From positions 2,987-18,107 of the forward strand of contig PAZD01000056.1 of NCBI GenBank assembly GCA_002715405.1: a stretch of 15,121 nucleotides of DNA, written 5' to 3'. Within the stretch, counting starts at the first letter, position 1. Each line of letters opens with the position of its first letter. Positions 1-7,602 of this stretch are shown in pieces. Origin of the DNA: Acidimicrobiaceae bacterium. GTDB taxonomy: Bacteria > Actinomycetota > Acidimicrobiia > Acidimicrobiales > UBA8592. Under the pieces are notes generated by a model. That model saw nothing but the letters and a program-made list of their open reading frames with translations, ran no database searches and had not been told where the DNA came from. The translations under genes were made by a program, and so were the position numbers.

Positions 1-975
1 TGTATTGGATCGAATTTCGGCTGTGTCGGACAAATTATGTCAACGGGAAAGCTCGGCTGTGTAGTAAACATTGCCGCAGCACAGGAAACAGAAGTTACCT
101 TTGAGCCCGAAGGTAAATCTAAGGCAATCGAGACAATACTCATAGTAGGAGGTGGCCCAGCAGGTTTAGAAGCGGCACGTACAGCAGCGATCATGGGGCA
201 CCAAGTGGAACTGCACGAAGCTACCAAGCACCTAGGGGGGCAGGTAAGAATTGCAGCAACAGCTCCAAGTAGAGCTGATATCGGCTCAATCACAAAGTGG
301 CTTGAATCCGAAATGGAACGTCTCGAAGTTAACGTCACCCTAAATTCTCTGGTTGATCCCGACCTTGTGAAGGAAATCAATCCAGACAGAATTATCCTAG
401 CCACAGGATCAACGCCACGAAGAGACGGCTTTCAATTAACCACCCCAATTTCTCCACTGAAGGGATTTGATCTAGACCATGTCTACTCAAGTTGGGATAT
501 TTTCGGCTTCGGCGGAAGAGTAACCACAACGGGACCGGCAATTGTTTTTGATGATACAGGAACATTTGAGGCTATTTCTGTCGCTGACAAGCTTCTTGAA
601 CAAGGAATGAAAGTAACCTTTGTAAGCAGATATGAAAGCCTCGGCTCTTCACTGCCATATCCTCCAGCAACCGTTGAAGCAGCTAAAGAACGACTCATGT
701 CCCAAGATTTTGATTTCATTGGAGGCCACTATCTTCAGGCCATCACAGAAGATGAGGTTCTCATCGGCGTCCCCTTTACTGAACGTATTCGAACGTTACC
801 TGCAAGAACAGTGGTCCTTGTCACATATAATCATCCAAACCGAGAGCTTGGCGACTACTTGAAAGAACAACTTCCTGGAATAGCTGACAAAATCCACACT
901 GTTGGAGACGCAACCGGAACGAACGGTATCATGGCCGCGATACATCAATCTGCCAATCTTATTCGATCACTCTAG
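1..975 (+). CDS. FAD/Fe-S flavin oxidoreductase (dienoyl-CoA reductase / TMADH type), 5'-truncated
   Basis: This is the C-terminal 324 residues of an old-yellow-enzyme-type oxidoreductase; the N-terminal FMN barrel lies beyond the left edge. Frame 1 is open from base 1. Fragment residues 1-20 hold the iron-sulfur segment, with Cys1, Ser4, Cys8 and Cys20. The spacing equals the C-x2-C-x3-C-x11-C of E. coli FadH, but the second ligand is serine. An FAD-binding Rossmann fingerprint (VGGGPAG, about 49-55) follows, then an ATG-type motif (LATGS, about 133-137). A second nucleotide-binding fold has a degenerate glycine motif (VFDDTGTFEA, about 181-190), and VGDA near 301-304 is the C-terminal FAD contact. 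Such proteins pass electrons from NAD(P)H or substrate through FAD and the cluster to FMN. Substrates range from unsaturated acyl-CoAs to methylamines, and nothing here decides between them. A P450 starts 10 bp downstream and is probably co-transcribed. An internal ATG at 37 is not the true start. Confidence 0.88.
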   Translation, partial: CIGSNFGCVGQIMSTGKLGCVVNIAAAQETEVTFEPEGKSKAIETILIVGGGPAGLEAARTAAIMGHQVELHEATKHLGGQVRIAATAPSRADIGSITKWLESEMERLEVNVTLNSLVDPDLVKEINPDRIILATGSTPRRDGFQLTTPISPLKGFDLDHVYSSWDIFGFGGRVTTTGPAIVFDDTGTFEAISVADKLLEQGMKVTFVSRYESLGSSLPYPPATVEAAKERLMSQDFDFIGGHYLQAITEDEVLIGVPFTERIRTLPARTVVLVTYNHPNRELGDYLKEQLPGIADKIHTVGDATGTNGIMAAIHQSANLIRSL

Positions 976-985
976 GCCTACAACT

Positions 986-2191
986 ATGAGAGACGAAGAG
1001 GACATATTTAGTTTCACTGACGAAAACTTCCAGAAAGATCCTGCATCAACGTTTGCATTTTTGAGAGAAAAATATCCTGTGTATCACACAATTGACCCAG
1101 CTCCGCACTTCACCCTCACTAGAGAAGAGGACGTAATGCAAGCGTTGAGGGACGAAAAAATGTGGTCTTCGAAATACGGTCCAGGGCTAGCGTTCTCAGA
1201 ACCGGGAATCGGGGTCCTCGTATCAAGTGACCCGCCTGAGCACACAAATGAACGAATAGCTATATCAAGAATCTTCAAACCTTCAGTAATCGAAAAAATG
1301 GAATCTGATATTACAGAATTGGCCCATACATTGATTGATTCATTCGCCGAGAACAAATCGGGAGATATTATTACCGAATTTGCAGCGCCCATACCGCTAA
1401 CTGTTATGTGTTGGATGCTCGGCACACCTACTGCAGATATAGAACTCTTCCGAAGTTGGGTTCTGCCGATGGCTGAAGCCGTCGCCTATTCCGGAGGGCG
1501 GGAAGCTACAGATGAAGTCAAAACCGCATATCGAGACTTTTTTACGTATTTCGAGAGCCACATTGAAAAGCGAAAGGAAGCCGTTGAATCAGGAGGAGAC
1601 TATCCGAAGGACTTATTAACCAGACTCCTTACAGTCGCATATGAAGGACGTAATTTATCAACGAAAGAAATATTAGGATTTTGTCAGTTCTTACTGGTCG
1701 CAGGCTCTGAGACGACAACGCTTATGATCGGGAATATAATCCACCGCCTTATGGAGAATCCGGAACAGTTCGAACTTCTGAAAAATGACCGTTCCCTTCT
1801 ACCAAATGCAATAGAGGAGAGCCTGCGATACGACGCTCCGGTTCATGGGCTGTTTAGAACAAACAATATAAGAATGACTATGCATGGAAAAGACATACCT
1901 AAAAATTCCAAAGTATGCATGATGTTTGCCTCAGCGAATAGAGACCCGAAAGCATGGGATGACCCTAATACTTTTAATATCACAAGAGATTTGGCTGACC
2001 TAAGAAATCACGCATCCTTTGGAGTCGGCTCACACTACTGTTTGGGCGCACCCTTATCGCGGCTCGAAGGTTCGATAGCGTTAAATGCAATAATTCAAAG
2101 ACTCCCCAACATCCGAAATAATGGAGAACCCATTCGCACAACTGCTGGCGTTTTAAAGGGGTTTTCGTCTTTGCCAGTTAGGTGGGACTAA
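986..2191 (+). CDS. Cytochrome P450, complete, soluble bacterial type
   Basis: A 401-residue heme-thiolate monooxygenase with no membrane anchor, the usual length for a soluble bacterial P450. Visible landmarks are the C-helix HxxxR (His86, Arg90, within SDPPEHTNER), the I-helix oxygen-activation motif AGSETT (239-244), the K-helix ExxR (Glu278-Arg281) and the heme loop FGVGSHYCLG with ligand Cys352. All catalytic elements are intact. It needs electrons from a ferredoxin and a reductase; neither is in the window. The start at 986 is chosen because it gives a normal P450 N-terminus. An in-frame ATG at 902 would add 28 residues lying inside the preceding oxidoreductase gene. No clear Shine-Dalgarno precedes 986, so translation may depend on coupling to the gene 10 bp upstream. 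Its stop overlaps the convergent thrH stop by 4 bp. Substrate unknown. Confidence 0.95.
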   Translation: MRDEEDIFSFTDENFQKDPASTFAFLREKYPVYHTIDPAPHFTLTREEDVMQALRDEKMWSSKYGPGLAFSEPGIGVLVSSDPPEHTNERIAISRIFKPSVIEKMESDITELAHTLIDSFAENKSGDIITEFAAPIPLTVMCWMLGTPTADIELFRSWVLPMAEAVAYSGGREATDEVKTAYRDFFTYFESHIEKRKEAVESGGDYPKDLLTRLLTVAYEGRNLSTKEILGFCQFLLVAGSETTTLMIGNIIHRLMENPEQFELLKNDRSLLPNAIEESLRYDAPVHGLFRTNNIRMTMHGKDIPKNSKVCMMFASANRDPKAWDDPNTFNITRDLADLRNHASFGVGSHYCLGAPLSRLEGSIALNAIIQRLPNIRNNGEPIRTTAGVLKGFSSLPVRWD

Positions 2192-2820
2192 TTCGATGAT
2201 TCGATGAAAGACGCAATTGAATTGAGCAGATCAGAGTAATCATCATGGCAGACAAGATCTGACCTCTCAGACTTAACATGGTCTGGGGCTCGAAATAAAA
2301 GTCCGGCATCTGCTTGATCAATCATTGAAAGATCGTTGTAGGAATCTCCAGCTGCAAAAACCCTATAATTCAATTCCTGAAATGAGCGAACAGCATTGAA
2401 TTTCTGATTAGGAATACGTTCCATAAATCCAGTGATTGCTCCATTTGGATCAACGATCAAGCGATGGCAAAGGATCAGTGGATTTCCTAGCTGGTCCATC
2501 AGCGGTTGAATAAACTCCTCGAATGTGTCAGAGAGAAGGACTACCGAAACTAGCGAGCGAAGGTCATTCAAGAAATCAGAAGCGCCATCAAGTGGCGATA
2601 AAGACGAAATAACAGATTGAATGTCCTGAAGCGAAATATTGTTTGCATTAATCAAGTTAATACGAGAATCCATCAGCAACTGATAATTCGGCTCATCCTT
2701 GGTCGTTCGTTTTAGCCCTTCGATACCAAATTGATCAGCAACTGCAATCCAGATCTCTGGGGTAAGAACACCTTCAACATCTAGAGTCACAAGGCACTGC
2801 TCTGGAGGAGCCGATGACAT
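2188..2820 (-). CDS. thrH: ThrH-like HAD phosphatase (phosphoserine phosphatase / homoserine phosphotransferase type)
   Basis: A 210-residue HAD-superfamily protein closely resembling ThrH of Pseudomonas aeruginosa. ThrH dephosphorylates phosphoserine in serine synthesis and can transfer the phosphate to homoserine. HAD motif I appears in the ThrH form LDVEGVL (nucleophile Asp14, with Glu16 in the second acidic position). The following PEIWIAVAD segment is also characteristic of ThrH. Motif II is LLSDT (Ser97-Asp98-Thr99), Lys140 suits motif III, and motif IV is AAGDSYND (Asp159, Asp163). Length matches the family (about 205). A good Shine-Dalgarno (AAAGGT, 8 nt before the start) supports the ATG at 2820. 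The gene is divergent from the DUF2797-like gene across 139 bp and tail-to-tail with the P450. Whether this copy has the phosphotransferase activity cannot be read from sequence. Confidence 0.9.
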   Translation of the reverse strand: MSSAPPEQCLVTLDVEGVLTPEIWIAVADQFGIEGLKRTTKDEPNYQLLMDSRINLINANNISLQDIQSVISSLSPLDGASDFLNDLRSLVSVVLLSDTFEEFIQPLMDQLGNPLILCHRLIVDPNGAITGFMERIPNQKFNAVRSFQELNYRVFAAGDSYNDLSMIDQADAGLLFRAPDHVKSERSDLVCHDDYSDLLNSIASFIESSN

Positions 2821-2884
2821 ATGAAATTACCTTTCGATTCGATGTAAACCTTTTACTTATCCTAGTCATAAACCAGATTTCCTT

Positions 2885-2890
2885 ATTCTA
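2885..2890 (-). promoter_or_regulatory. Candidate -10 element for thrH
   Basis: TAGAAT on the minus strand matches five of six TATAAT bases. It lies about 65 bp upstream of the thrH start, leaving room for a leader with the AAAGGT ribosome-binding site. No convincing -35 hexamer is seen at 16-18 bp, so this is a weak call. Confidence 0.25.
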
Positions 2891-2947
2891 TGCCCCTATT
2901 AAGTGCTCTCATCATCTTTCGTCAGTATCACGAACCGCTCGAAGAGA

Positions 2948-2953
2948 TAGACT
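2948..2953 (+). promoter_or_regulatory. Candidate -10 element of a leaderless promoter
   Basis: TAGACT fits the TANNNT -10 consensus common in Actinomycetota and sits exactly 6 nt before the ATG at 2960. No Shine-Dalgarno is placed for that ATG. Together these suggest transcription starts at or next to the start codon, giving a leaderless mRNA. No -35 box is evident. Confidence 0.4.
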
Positions 2954-2959
2954 TGCCCC

Positions 2960-3883
2960 ATGATGCCTGCAGGTGATGAATCTACTAAAGTTTTACTTGG
3001 TTTAAATTGGGCCGATGATTCGCCCAGAATACGATTTTTAACGAATGATCAAACGAGTTGGGACGTCAAAGCAGCAAGAAATTTACAGCTGGACTACCAG
3101 ATCCTTGATAAATCGAACAGAATTTGTTTAGGGCATGTCTCTATGGCTCAGGGTGGTTCTACTTTCAAATCTTGCTCAGATAAACCTCAAAAGGGAAGAA
3201 AATGCCCAAAATGCCTTTCGTCTGATGCTCGGTATGCTGCAAACCTCCATCATGCACATACGAAGAATACCTCGGACCTACCTGAGGAGTTCCGAGCCCA
3301 CATGGAACAACCAAATTTCCTTTATTTAGCTATCTTCGGAGATGGATCTATAAAGATAGGTACTACGACGTCTCACCGGAAAGAACAAAGGCTAAAGGAG
3401 CAAGGTGCGTTATGGGCCATTATCGTTGCAAAAACGTTAGATGGTTTCATGGTTAGAGTTTTGGAGGATCTTGTTACGAAAGAACTATCAATCAGCCAGG
3501 CAGTTTCAACTAAGAAAAAAATTGGTGGAATCCTTAACCCGATTGATGAATCGCAGGCCAAAGAGAGCTTGAGAGATACATTTAACTCAGTAGAGAAATT
3601 ACTGATGCAAACAAAAAATATTGAATATGAAATTTTAGGAAACGAATGGGAAAACGACCGTTATGGATCTGATATTTGGAATGACGTGCATCTGTATCCA
3701 CGTTCTTTATCCACCGGAGCTCATTCGCTTCGAATCATAGATGTGATTGGTCGGATCTGTGCTGTTTCCCCGGCGAAATCATCAGATATCTTCGTTACTG
3801 ACTTAGACCCCTTATTCGGGCTCGTATTGGAAATAGGGACATTCCCAACAGAGGATCTACTAGTACAAGATGCTCTTTTCTAG
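2960..3883 (+). CDS. DUF2797-like protein with putative zinc-binding cysteines
   Basis: A 307-residue protein of uncharacterised function that I match to the DUF2797 family by its central segment: FLYLAIFGDGSIKIGTT (about 120-136), then a conserved Arg/Gln-rich turn and EQGA (about 147-150). That block resembles a small nuclease-like or GIY-YIG-like beta-sheet fold, a structural guess only. Upstream, Cys56 (RICLGH), Cys72 and the pair Cys82/Cys85 (KCPKC) form a likely zinc-binding site typical of the family. The C-terminal third (about 225-307) has no motif I recognise. There is no signal peptide or membrane segment, so it is probably cytosolic. Two adjacent ATGs (2960, 2963) are possible starts; 2960 is favoured by the leaderless -10 spacing. 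The gene converges on the helicase-partner gene with only 6 bp between stops. Function is not known. Confidence 0.75.
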   Translation: MMPAGDESTKVLLGLNWADDSPRIRFLTNDQTSWDVKAARNLQLDYQILDKSNRICLGHVSMAQGGSTFKSCSDKPQKGRKCPKCLSSDARYAANLHHAHTKNTSDLPEEFRAHMEQPNFLYLAIFGDGSIKIGTTTSHRKEQRLKEQGALWAIIVAKTLDGFMVRVLEDLVTKELSISQAVSTKKKIGGILNPIDESQAKESLRDTFNSVEKLLMQTKNIEYEILGNEWENDRYGSDIWNDVHLYPRSLSTGAHSLRIIDVIGRICAVSPAKSSDIFVTDLDPLFGLVLEIGTFPTEDLLVQDALF

Positions 3884-3889
3884 GAAAGC

Positions 3890-4324
3890 CTAAAACTTAT
3901 TCCCGTCAACCGTATTTTCTGGCGATTCAATAGCATTAAATGAGTCAATAGCTGATGGGGCGGCGTTATGTGTATCACCGGTTATTTCTTCTTCATCTTC
4001 TCCTTCTGGGGGAGGTTGATCAAGGCCGCCGGCTGTCGCAAGGGCAAAAGCTAAACCGACAGATCTTTCATAAATAGCGTCAAAGTATTTGAGTGATGAT
4101 GTTTCTTGTCCACTGATCGGCGGTCTTCCCAAAGATGATGGTATGGCATTAGTGACTTGAGGGGTAGATAATCCATAGATAGGTTTAGGTAACAGATCAG
4201 GGTTCCCCCAAAATTTTCTTGGGTCAGGTTTGTTTCTACTTCGACGGCGTTTTTTTCTAGGGCCTCCAGAGGAGTTTGGCCGAGAAGCTGGCATCGAGTT
4301 TCCTTGATTTCGATTATTGGCCAT
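3890..4324 (-). CDS. Small charged protein coupled to SNF2 helicase, function unknown
   Basis: A 144-residue protein with three parts. The N-terminus is Asn/Ser-rich and leads into a strongly basic stretch (PRKKRRRSRNK, about 22-32). A more ordered core with KFWGNPDLLPKP (about 37-48), SSLGRPP and a helix-like LKYFDAIYERSVGLAFALATAG (78-99) follows. The tail is acidic (EGEDEEE, 107-113). The start at 4324 is an ATG overlapping the helicase stop by 11 bp, which suggests translational coupling. Starts at 4330 (GTG) or 4357 (ATG) would extend deeper into the helicase gene and are less likely. The core recalls the C-terminal tail of SWIM zinc-finger proteins often encoded beside SNF2 helicases of this type, which carry FW..P, LG-P-P and a terminal helix. 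The SWIM cysteine/histidine motif itself is absent here. That likeness is from memory and uncertain. The basic region could bind nucleic acid. Confidence 0.6.
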   Translation of the reverse strand: MANNRNQGNSMPASRPNSSGGPRKKRRRSRNKPDPRKFWGNPDLLPKPIYGLSTPQVTNAIPSSLGRPPISGQETSSLKYFDAIYERSVGLAFALATAGGLDQPPPEGEDEEEITGDTHNAAPSAIDSFNAIESPENTVDGNKF

Positions 4325-7300
4325 GGTCACCGACAGTTTCGTCCTCTCGCTTTTCATAAGCGAGCATAAATTCGGTGTCTATCCCGAAAGCTTGTTGTAA
4401 TTGCTCAGCGTCTAAATCTCCGATCGAGCTTGATTTAGGCAGAACAAGATTAGCGATCTGTCTTTTTCCGGCTACGACCTCTTCTACCCGTTCATCTACT
4501 GTTCCTGGGCATATAAGCCGATGGGCTATTACAGTATTTTTCTGGCCGATTCTCCAAACACGGTCTCGGGCTTGGTCTTCAACGGCTGGGTTCCACCAGC
4601 GGTCATAGAGGATTACGTGATTCGCTGCTGTGAGATTTAGTCCTGTCCCACCAGCTTTCAAAGATAGAACCATGCCTCCTGCTCCTTGGCCATTTTGGAA
4701 TGATTCAACCATCCTGTCACGCGCACCACGCCCGAGTCCACCATGATAACAATCAATGGGTAAGTCGTATTTCTCAGAAAGGTGGCCGGCCAGTCGCTCA
4801 CCCCAAGTAGCAAAGTGAGTAAACACAAGAAGTCTTTCTTCAGCGGCGAACACGGTTTCTATTATTTCGTATAGCCGATCAAGTTTTCCTGATCTACCTT
4901 CAATCGGACCTCCATCATCTCGATAGTTCAAGGGATGGTTGCAAATCTGCTTTAGTGCTGTGATTGCAGCAAGGACAGCCCCCTTTCGTTGCGGGGAACC
5001 CGATTCGCTATTCTCTGTCTCCTCAATGAGGGAATCGATAATAGCTTGGTATAGGCCGATTTGTTCCGGAGTCATTGCACAATGGTCTAGCTCGTCGATG
5101 CGGTCAGGTAGTTCAGCAGCAATAATTGGTTCAGCCTTTGTGCGTCTATACACCATGATTCCGTTCAGGGCTTTCAAAGCGTCTTCGTTGCCTGTTTCTC
5201 TTTTTCTCTCTGGCGTCAGCTGAGCAATAAACTGTGTTCTAGGGCCGAGTAATCCGGGATTTGCCCAGTCGAGGATAGACCATAAGTCTCCTAAGCCATT
5301 TTCAATAGGGGTACCAGTTAGGGCGATACGAGAATGTGCATTTAATCTCCTAAGTTGCTTTGAAGTTTCTGCTGCAGGGTTTTTTATGGCTTGCGCTTCA
5401 TCGAGAACAATTTTTGACCAATTGAACTTCTCAAGTTCATCAATATCTCTTACTGCTGTCCCGTATGTAGTGATTATCAGATCATTGGATTCTATAGCTT
5501 TCTTGAGTGCGGATCCTTTATAGCGATTTGGTCCATGATGAATTAGAACATCGACTTCGGGTACAAATTTTATTGATTCTGCTTTCCAATTTCCGACCAC
5601 GGCTGGTGGGGCGATTACGAGACTAGTTTGCCTTTTGTCGTCTGAAGCTATTGATGCAAGTGTTGTAGGTGTTTTCCCCAATCCCATATCAAGAGCAAGG
5701 CAACCTCCTAGACCTGCATCCCCTAGGAATCCAAGCCACGCAAGCGCATCTGCTTGATAGGTTCGGAGTTCCCCAACAAAATGGTTTGGTTTCGTATCAG
5801 GGTCTTCGGGAAGTTCTTTTACGCTTCTAAGTAGATCAACAGCCCAGCCTCCTCCCGCTAAGGCTGTACCACCGAGTGCATGTCCTTCCAGTCCGAGAGC
5901 ATGCCTGAGCATTTCTGCTCCCGACATTTGGGTCTTATCAGCATGTTCAGCTAATGCAGCTGCTGCTTCAGCAAGGTCAGCTTTATCAAGTTCAACCCAC
6001 TGTCCTTTGGACTCTACTAGAGGCCGGGCCTGCGAAGCTAAATCACGGATTTGATCGGCATCTAGTTCAACGTCATCGAATACCGCTGTCCATTTAACAT
6101 CGGCTATTTGCTGAGCGCCGACGACTGTTTCCTGATTCTCTGCAGTGATTCGAAGGATTGGAGTAGATTTGCGTTCTGTTAGCTTTGGTACTCGGACGTC
6201 ATAGCCTGCAGCTGAGAGAGTTTCTCCCACGCTGCTCATTAGCTCCCAAGCTTCGCTCTGTGAAAGAAGAACTTCACCTCTTCGCCTCCCACCAGGTCGA
6301 AGAAGTTCAGGGAATAATCGTTCTAGACGAGAAATTTGCTTATTCACTAGTTTGCGTCGCGCTTCACTTCCTGTAGTGACTGTTACTTCAATAGGCTCAA
6401 GCTCTTCTTTGTCATTTGGTACTAGAACTCTGGCCAGCCATGTCCCAGAGTCATCTGGAGGATCTAGTTGAACTACGATCTTTAATTTTGCTAAGCCTGT
6501 GACAGGAACGGCCCATTGAGTTACTCGACGGGCGATATCCGCAGCTTCATCAACTGGTGCACGAAAAGCCATCCCATCTAACCGAGAAACGATCATCTCT
6601 CCGACGTCTTCTTTCGATGTGATGCTTCCCGGTGAATTAGGTAGATCAACTTGACTGGCAGCCATCCGCACTATTGAATCAGTGAGATCTCCAATTACTT
6701 TCCCAGTAAATTTGTGCCTGTCTGTTTCTCCTGAAGCGATCATTGCCGCACCTGGAGCAGATTTCACTATTTGTGCATGAAGATTTGCATCAAGTAAAGC
6801 TGGAGACCAACGAATATGGAAGAGAGCTTCCCCTGTTTCATCGTTGTGAGTTCCCCCTACCTCGTGAAGAAGGGGGAACATTTTTCCTTCGATTACTAAT
6901 TTTACTGCTGTACTTGCAGCAAGGCCCATCCATTTAGCGGTTGTTCCTAAATCGGAATCCTGTGACCCCCCGAGTGAAACTAGCCATCCAAGAGTTGCGG
7001 CAATAGGGGCAGAAACACATGGCGCTTGGATGTCTCCAGGAAGTTTAAGATCATCAGCTGGTGCCCATTCAATAGCACTAGCTCCATGCGCAGAAAGCCG
7101 CTCTAGAATTTGTTCATGGTCCTCAGGGGTGGTCTTATATCCAGCAGACCAAGCAGTCAATCGACCGTCGCTCCAAGCAAGTTGCAGAGCAGGATTTGAT
7201 AAGCCGTTAATTTGTTGATTTGAATCAGTGGCCATACTGCGAGCCGGAGCAGGGCCAAGAAGATCTGTCAGGATTGAATCGATTCGATCAGCCTCATTAT

Positions 7301-7454
7301 TTAAGTCTTCGAGTATGGTCCGCCGCTCAGAACCGCGGAATGATTTTCGGGCATTAGCGATGGCTCTATCTGTTATTTCAAGGTATTTAAATAAGCATTC
7401 GATCCAAAGATCGCGGTGCTTATGCAGCAAAGCTAATTCATCTTGAGTCCCCAT
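4314..7454 (-). CDS. SNF2-family DEAD/DEAH-type ATPase/helicase
   Basis: A 1046-residue SWI2/SNF2 ATPase, a DNA translocase family that remodels protein-DNA complexes. The N-terminal half (about 1-550) lacks helicase motifs. Residues about 370-500, including SQSEAWELMSSVGETL and AAGYDVRVPKL, fit the bacterial SNF2-associated domain (DUF3670 type). The motor follows. Motif I is DMGLGKT (589-595), motif II DEAQ (685-688) and motif III LTGTPIEN (712-719). The C-terminal lobe has LVFTHF, SLKAGGTGLNLTAA (931-944), WWNP and motif VI QARDRVWRIGQ (961-971). All ATPase motifs are intact. Such proteins are common in Actinomycetota, with roles in DNA repair suggested but rarely shown. The ATG at 7454 has only a weak ribosome-binding site, and the frame stays open upstream to about 7553, so the N-terminus is uncertain. 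The small protein gene overlaps its 3' end. Confidence 0.93.
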   Translation of the reverse strand: MGTQDELALLHKHRDLWIECLFKYLEITDRAIANARKSFRGSERRTILEDLNNEADRIDSILTDLLGPAPARSMATDSNQQINGLSNPALQLAWSDGRLTAWSAGYKTTPEDHEQILERLSAHGASAIEWAPADDLKLPGDIQAPCVSAPIAATLGWLVSLGGSQDSDLGTTAKWMGLAASTAVKLVIEGKMFPLLHEVGGTHNDETGEALFHIRWSPALLDANLHAQIVKSAPGAAMIASGETDRHKFTGKVIGDLTDSIVRMAASQVDLPNSPGSITSKEDVGEMIVSRLDGMAFRAPVDEAADIARRVTQWAVPVTGLAKLKIVVQLDPPDDSGTWLARVLVPNDKEELEPIEVTVTTGSEARRKLVNKQISRLERLFPELLRPGGRRRGEVLLSQSEAWELMSSVGETLSAAGYDVRVPKLTERKSTPILRITAENQETVVGAQQIADVKWTAVFDDVELDADQIRDLASQARPLVESKGQWVELDKADLAEAAAALAEHADKTQMSGAEMLRHALGLEGHALGGTALAGGGWAVDLLRSVKELPEDPDTKPNHFVGELRTYQADALAWLGFLGDAGLGGCLALDMGLGKTPTTLASIASDDKRQTSLVIAPPAVVGNWKAESIKFVPEVDVLIHHGPNRYKGSALKKAIESNDLIITTYGTAVRDIDELEKFNWSKIVLDEAQAIKNPAAETSKQLRRLNAHSRIALTGTPIENGLGDLWSILDWANPGLLGPRTQFIAQLTPERKRETGNEDALKALNGIMVYRRTKAEPIIAAELPDRIDELDHCAMTPEQIGLYQAIIDSLIEETENSESGSPQRKGAVLAAITALKQICNHPLNYRDDGGPIEGRSGKLDRLYEIIETVFAAEERLLVFTHFATWGERLAGHLSEKYDLPIDCYHGGLGRGARDRMVESFQNGQGAGGMVLSLKAGGTGLNLTAANHVILYDRWWNPAVEDQARDRVWRIGQKNTVIAHRLICPGTVDERVEEVVAGKRQIANLVLPKSSSIGDLDAEQLQQAFGIDTEFMLAYEKREDETVGDHGQ

Positions 7455-7535
7455 TCCATCAATATGTTGTTGCGTTAATAGCGAAACCTCATACGCGGTA
7501 ATGGAATTTAATTCGGTATTAGTAGTTACGGCTAT

Positions 7536-7541
7536 CTCCTT
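7536..7541 (-). promoter_or_regulatory. Strong Shine-Dalgarno sequence without a canonical start codon
   Basis: AAGGAG on the minus strand is the best ribosome-binding sequence upstream of the helicase. The triplet 6 nt downstream, where a start would be expected, is GTA at 7529-7527, in the helicase frame. No ATG, GTG or TTG begins at a usable distance. The helicase ATG is 75 nt further on. Confidence 0.4.
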
Positions 7542-7602
7542 AGAGTATGTGGTTTATTAACTTAAAACCGCCGAATCTCCCAGCAGCTTATTGGCCGAAG
7601 GA

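Noticed and set aside
902..985. Upstream in-frame ATG for the first P450
   Set aside because: It would place 28 extra residues inside the oxidoreductase coding region; the ATG at 986 gives a normal P450 N-terminus.
2191..2206. Tandem 8-bp duplication ATTCGATG just past the P450 stop
   Set aside because: It lies within the thrH C-terminal codons (ESSN end) and only two copies exist; probably chance or a minor slippage event.
3876..3895. Short dyad TAGG-AAAG-CCTA with flanking T and A runs between convergent genes
   Set aside because: The uninterrupted stem is only 4 bp and the A/T extension has a bulge, too weak to call a terminator.
3890..7454. SNF2 helicase pair as part of an antiphage defence system
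   Set aside because: No nuclease, methyltransferase, phospholipase or other defence effector is adjacent; the neighbours are metabolic or housekeeping genes.
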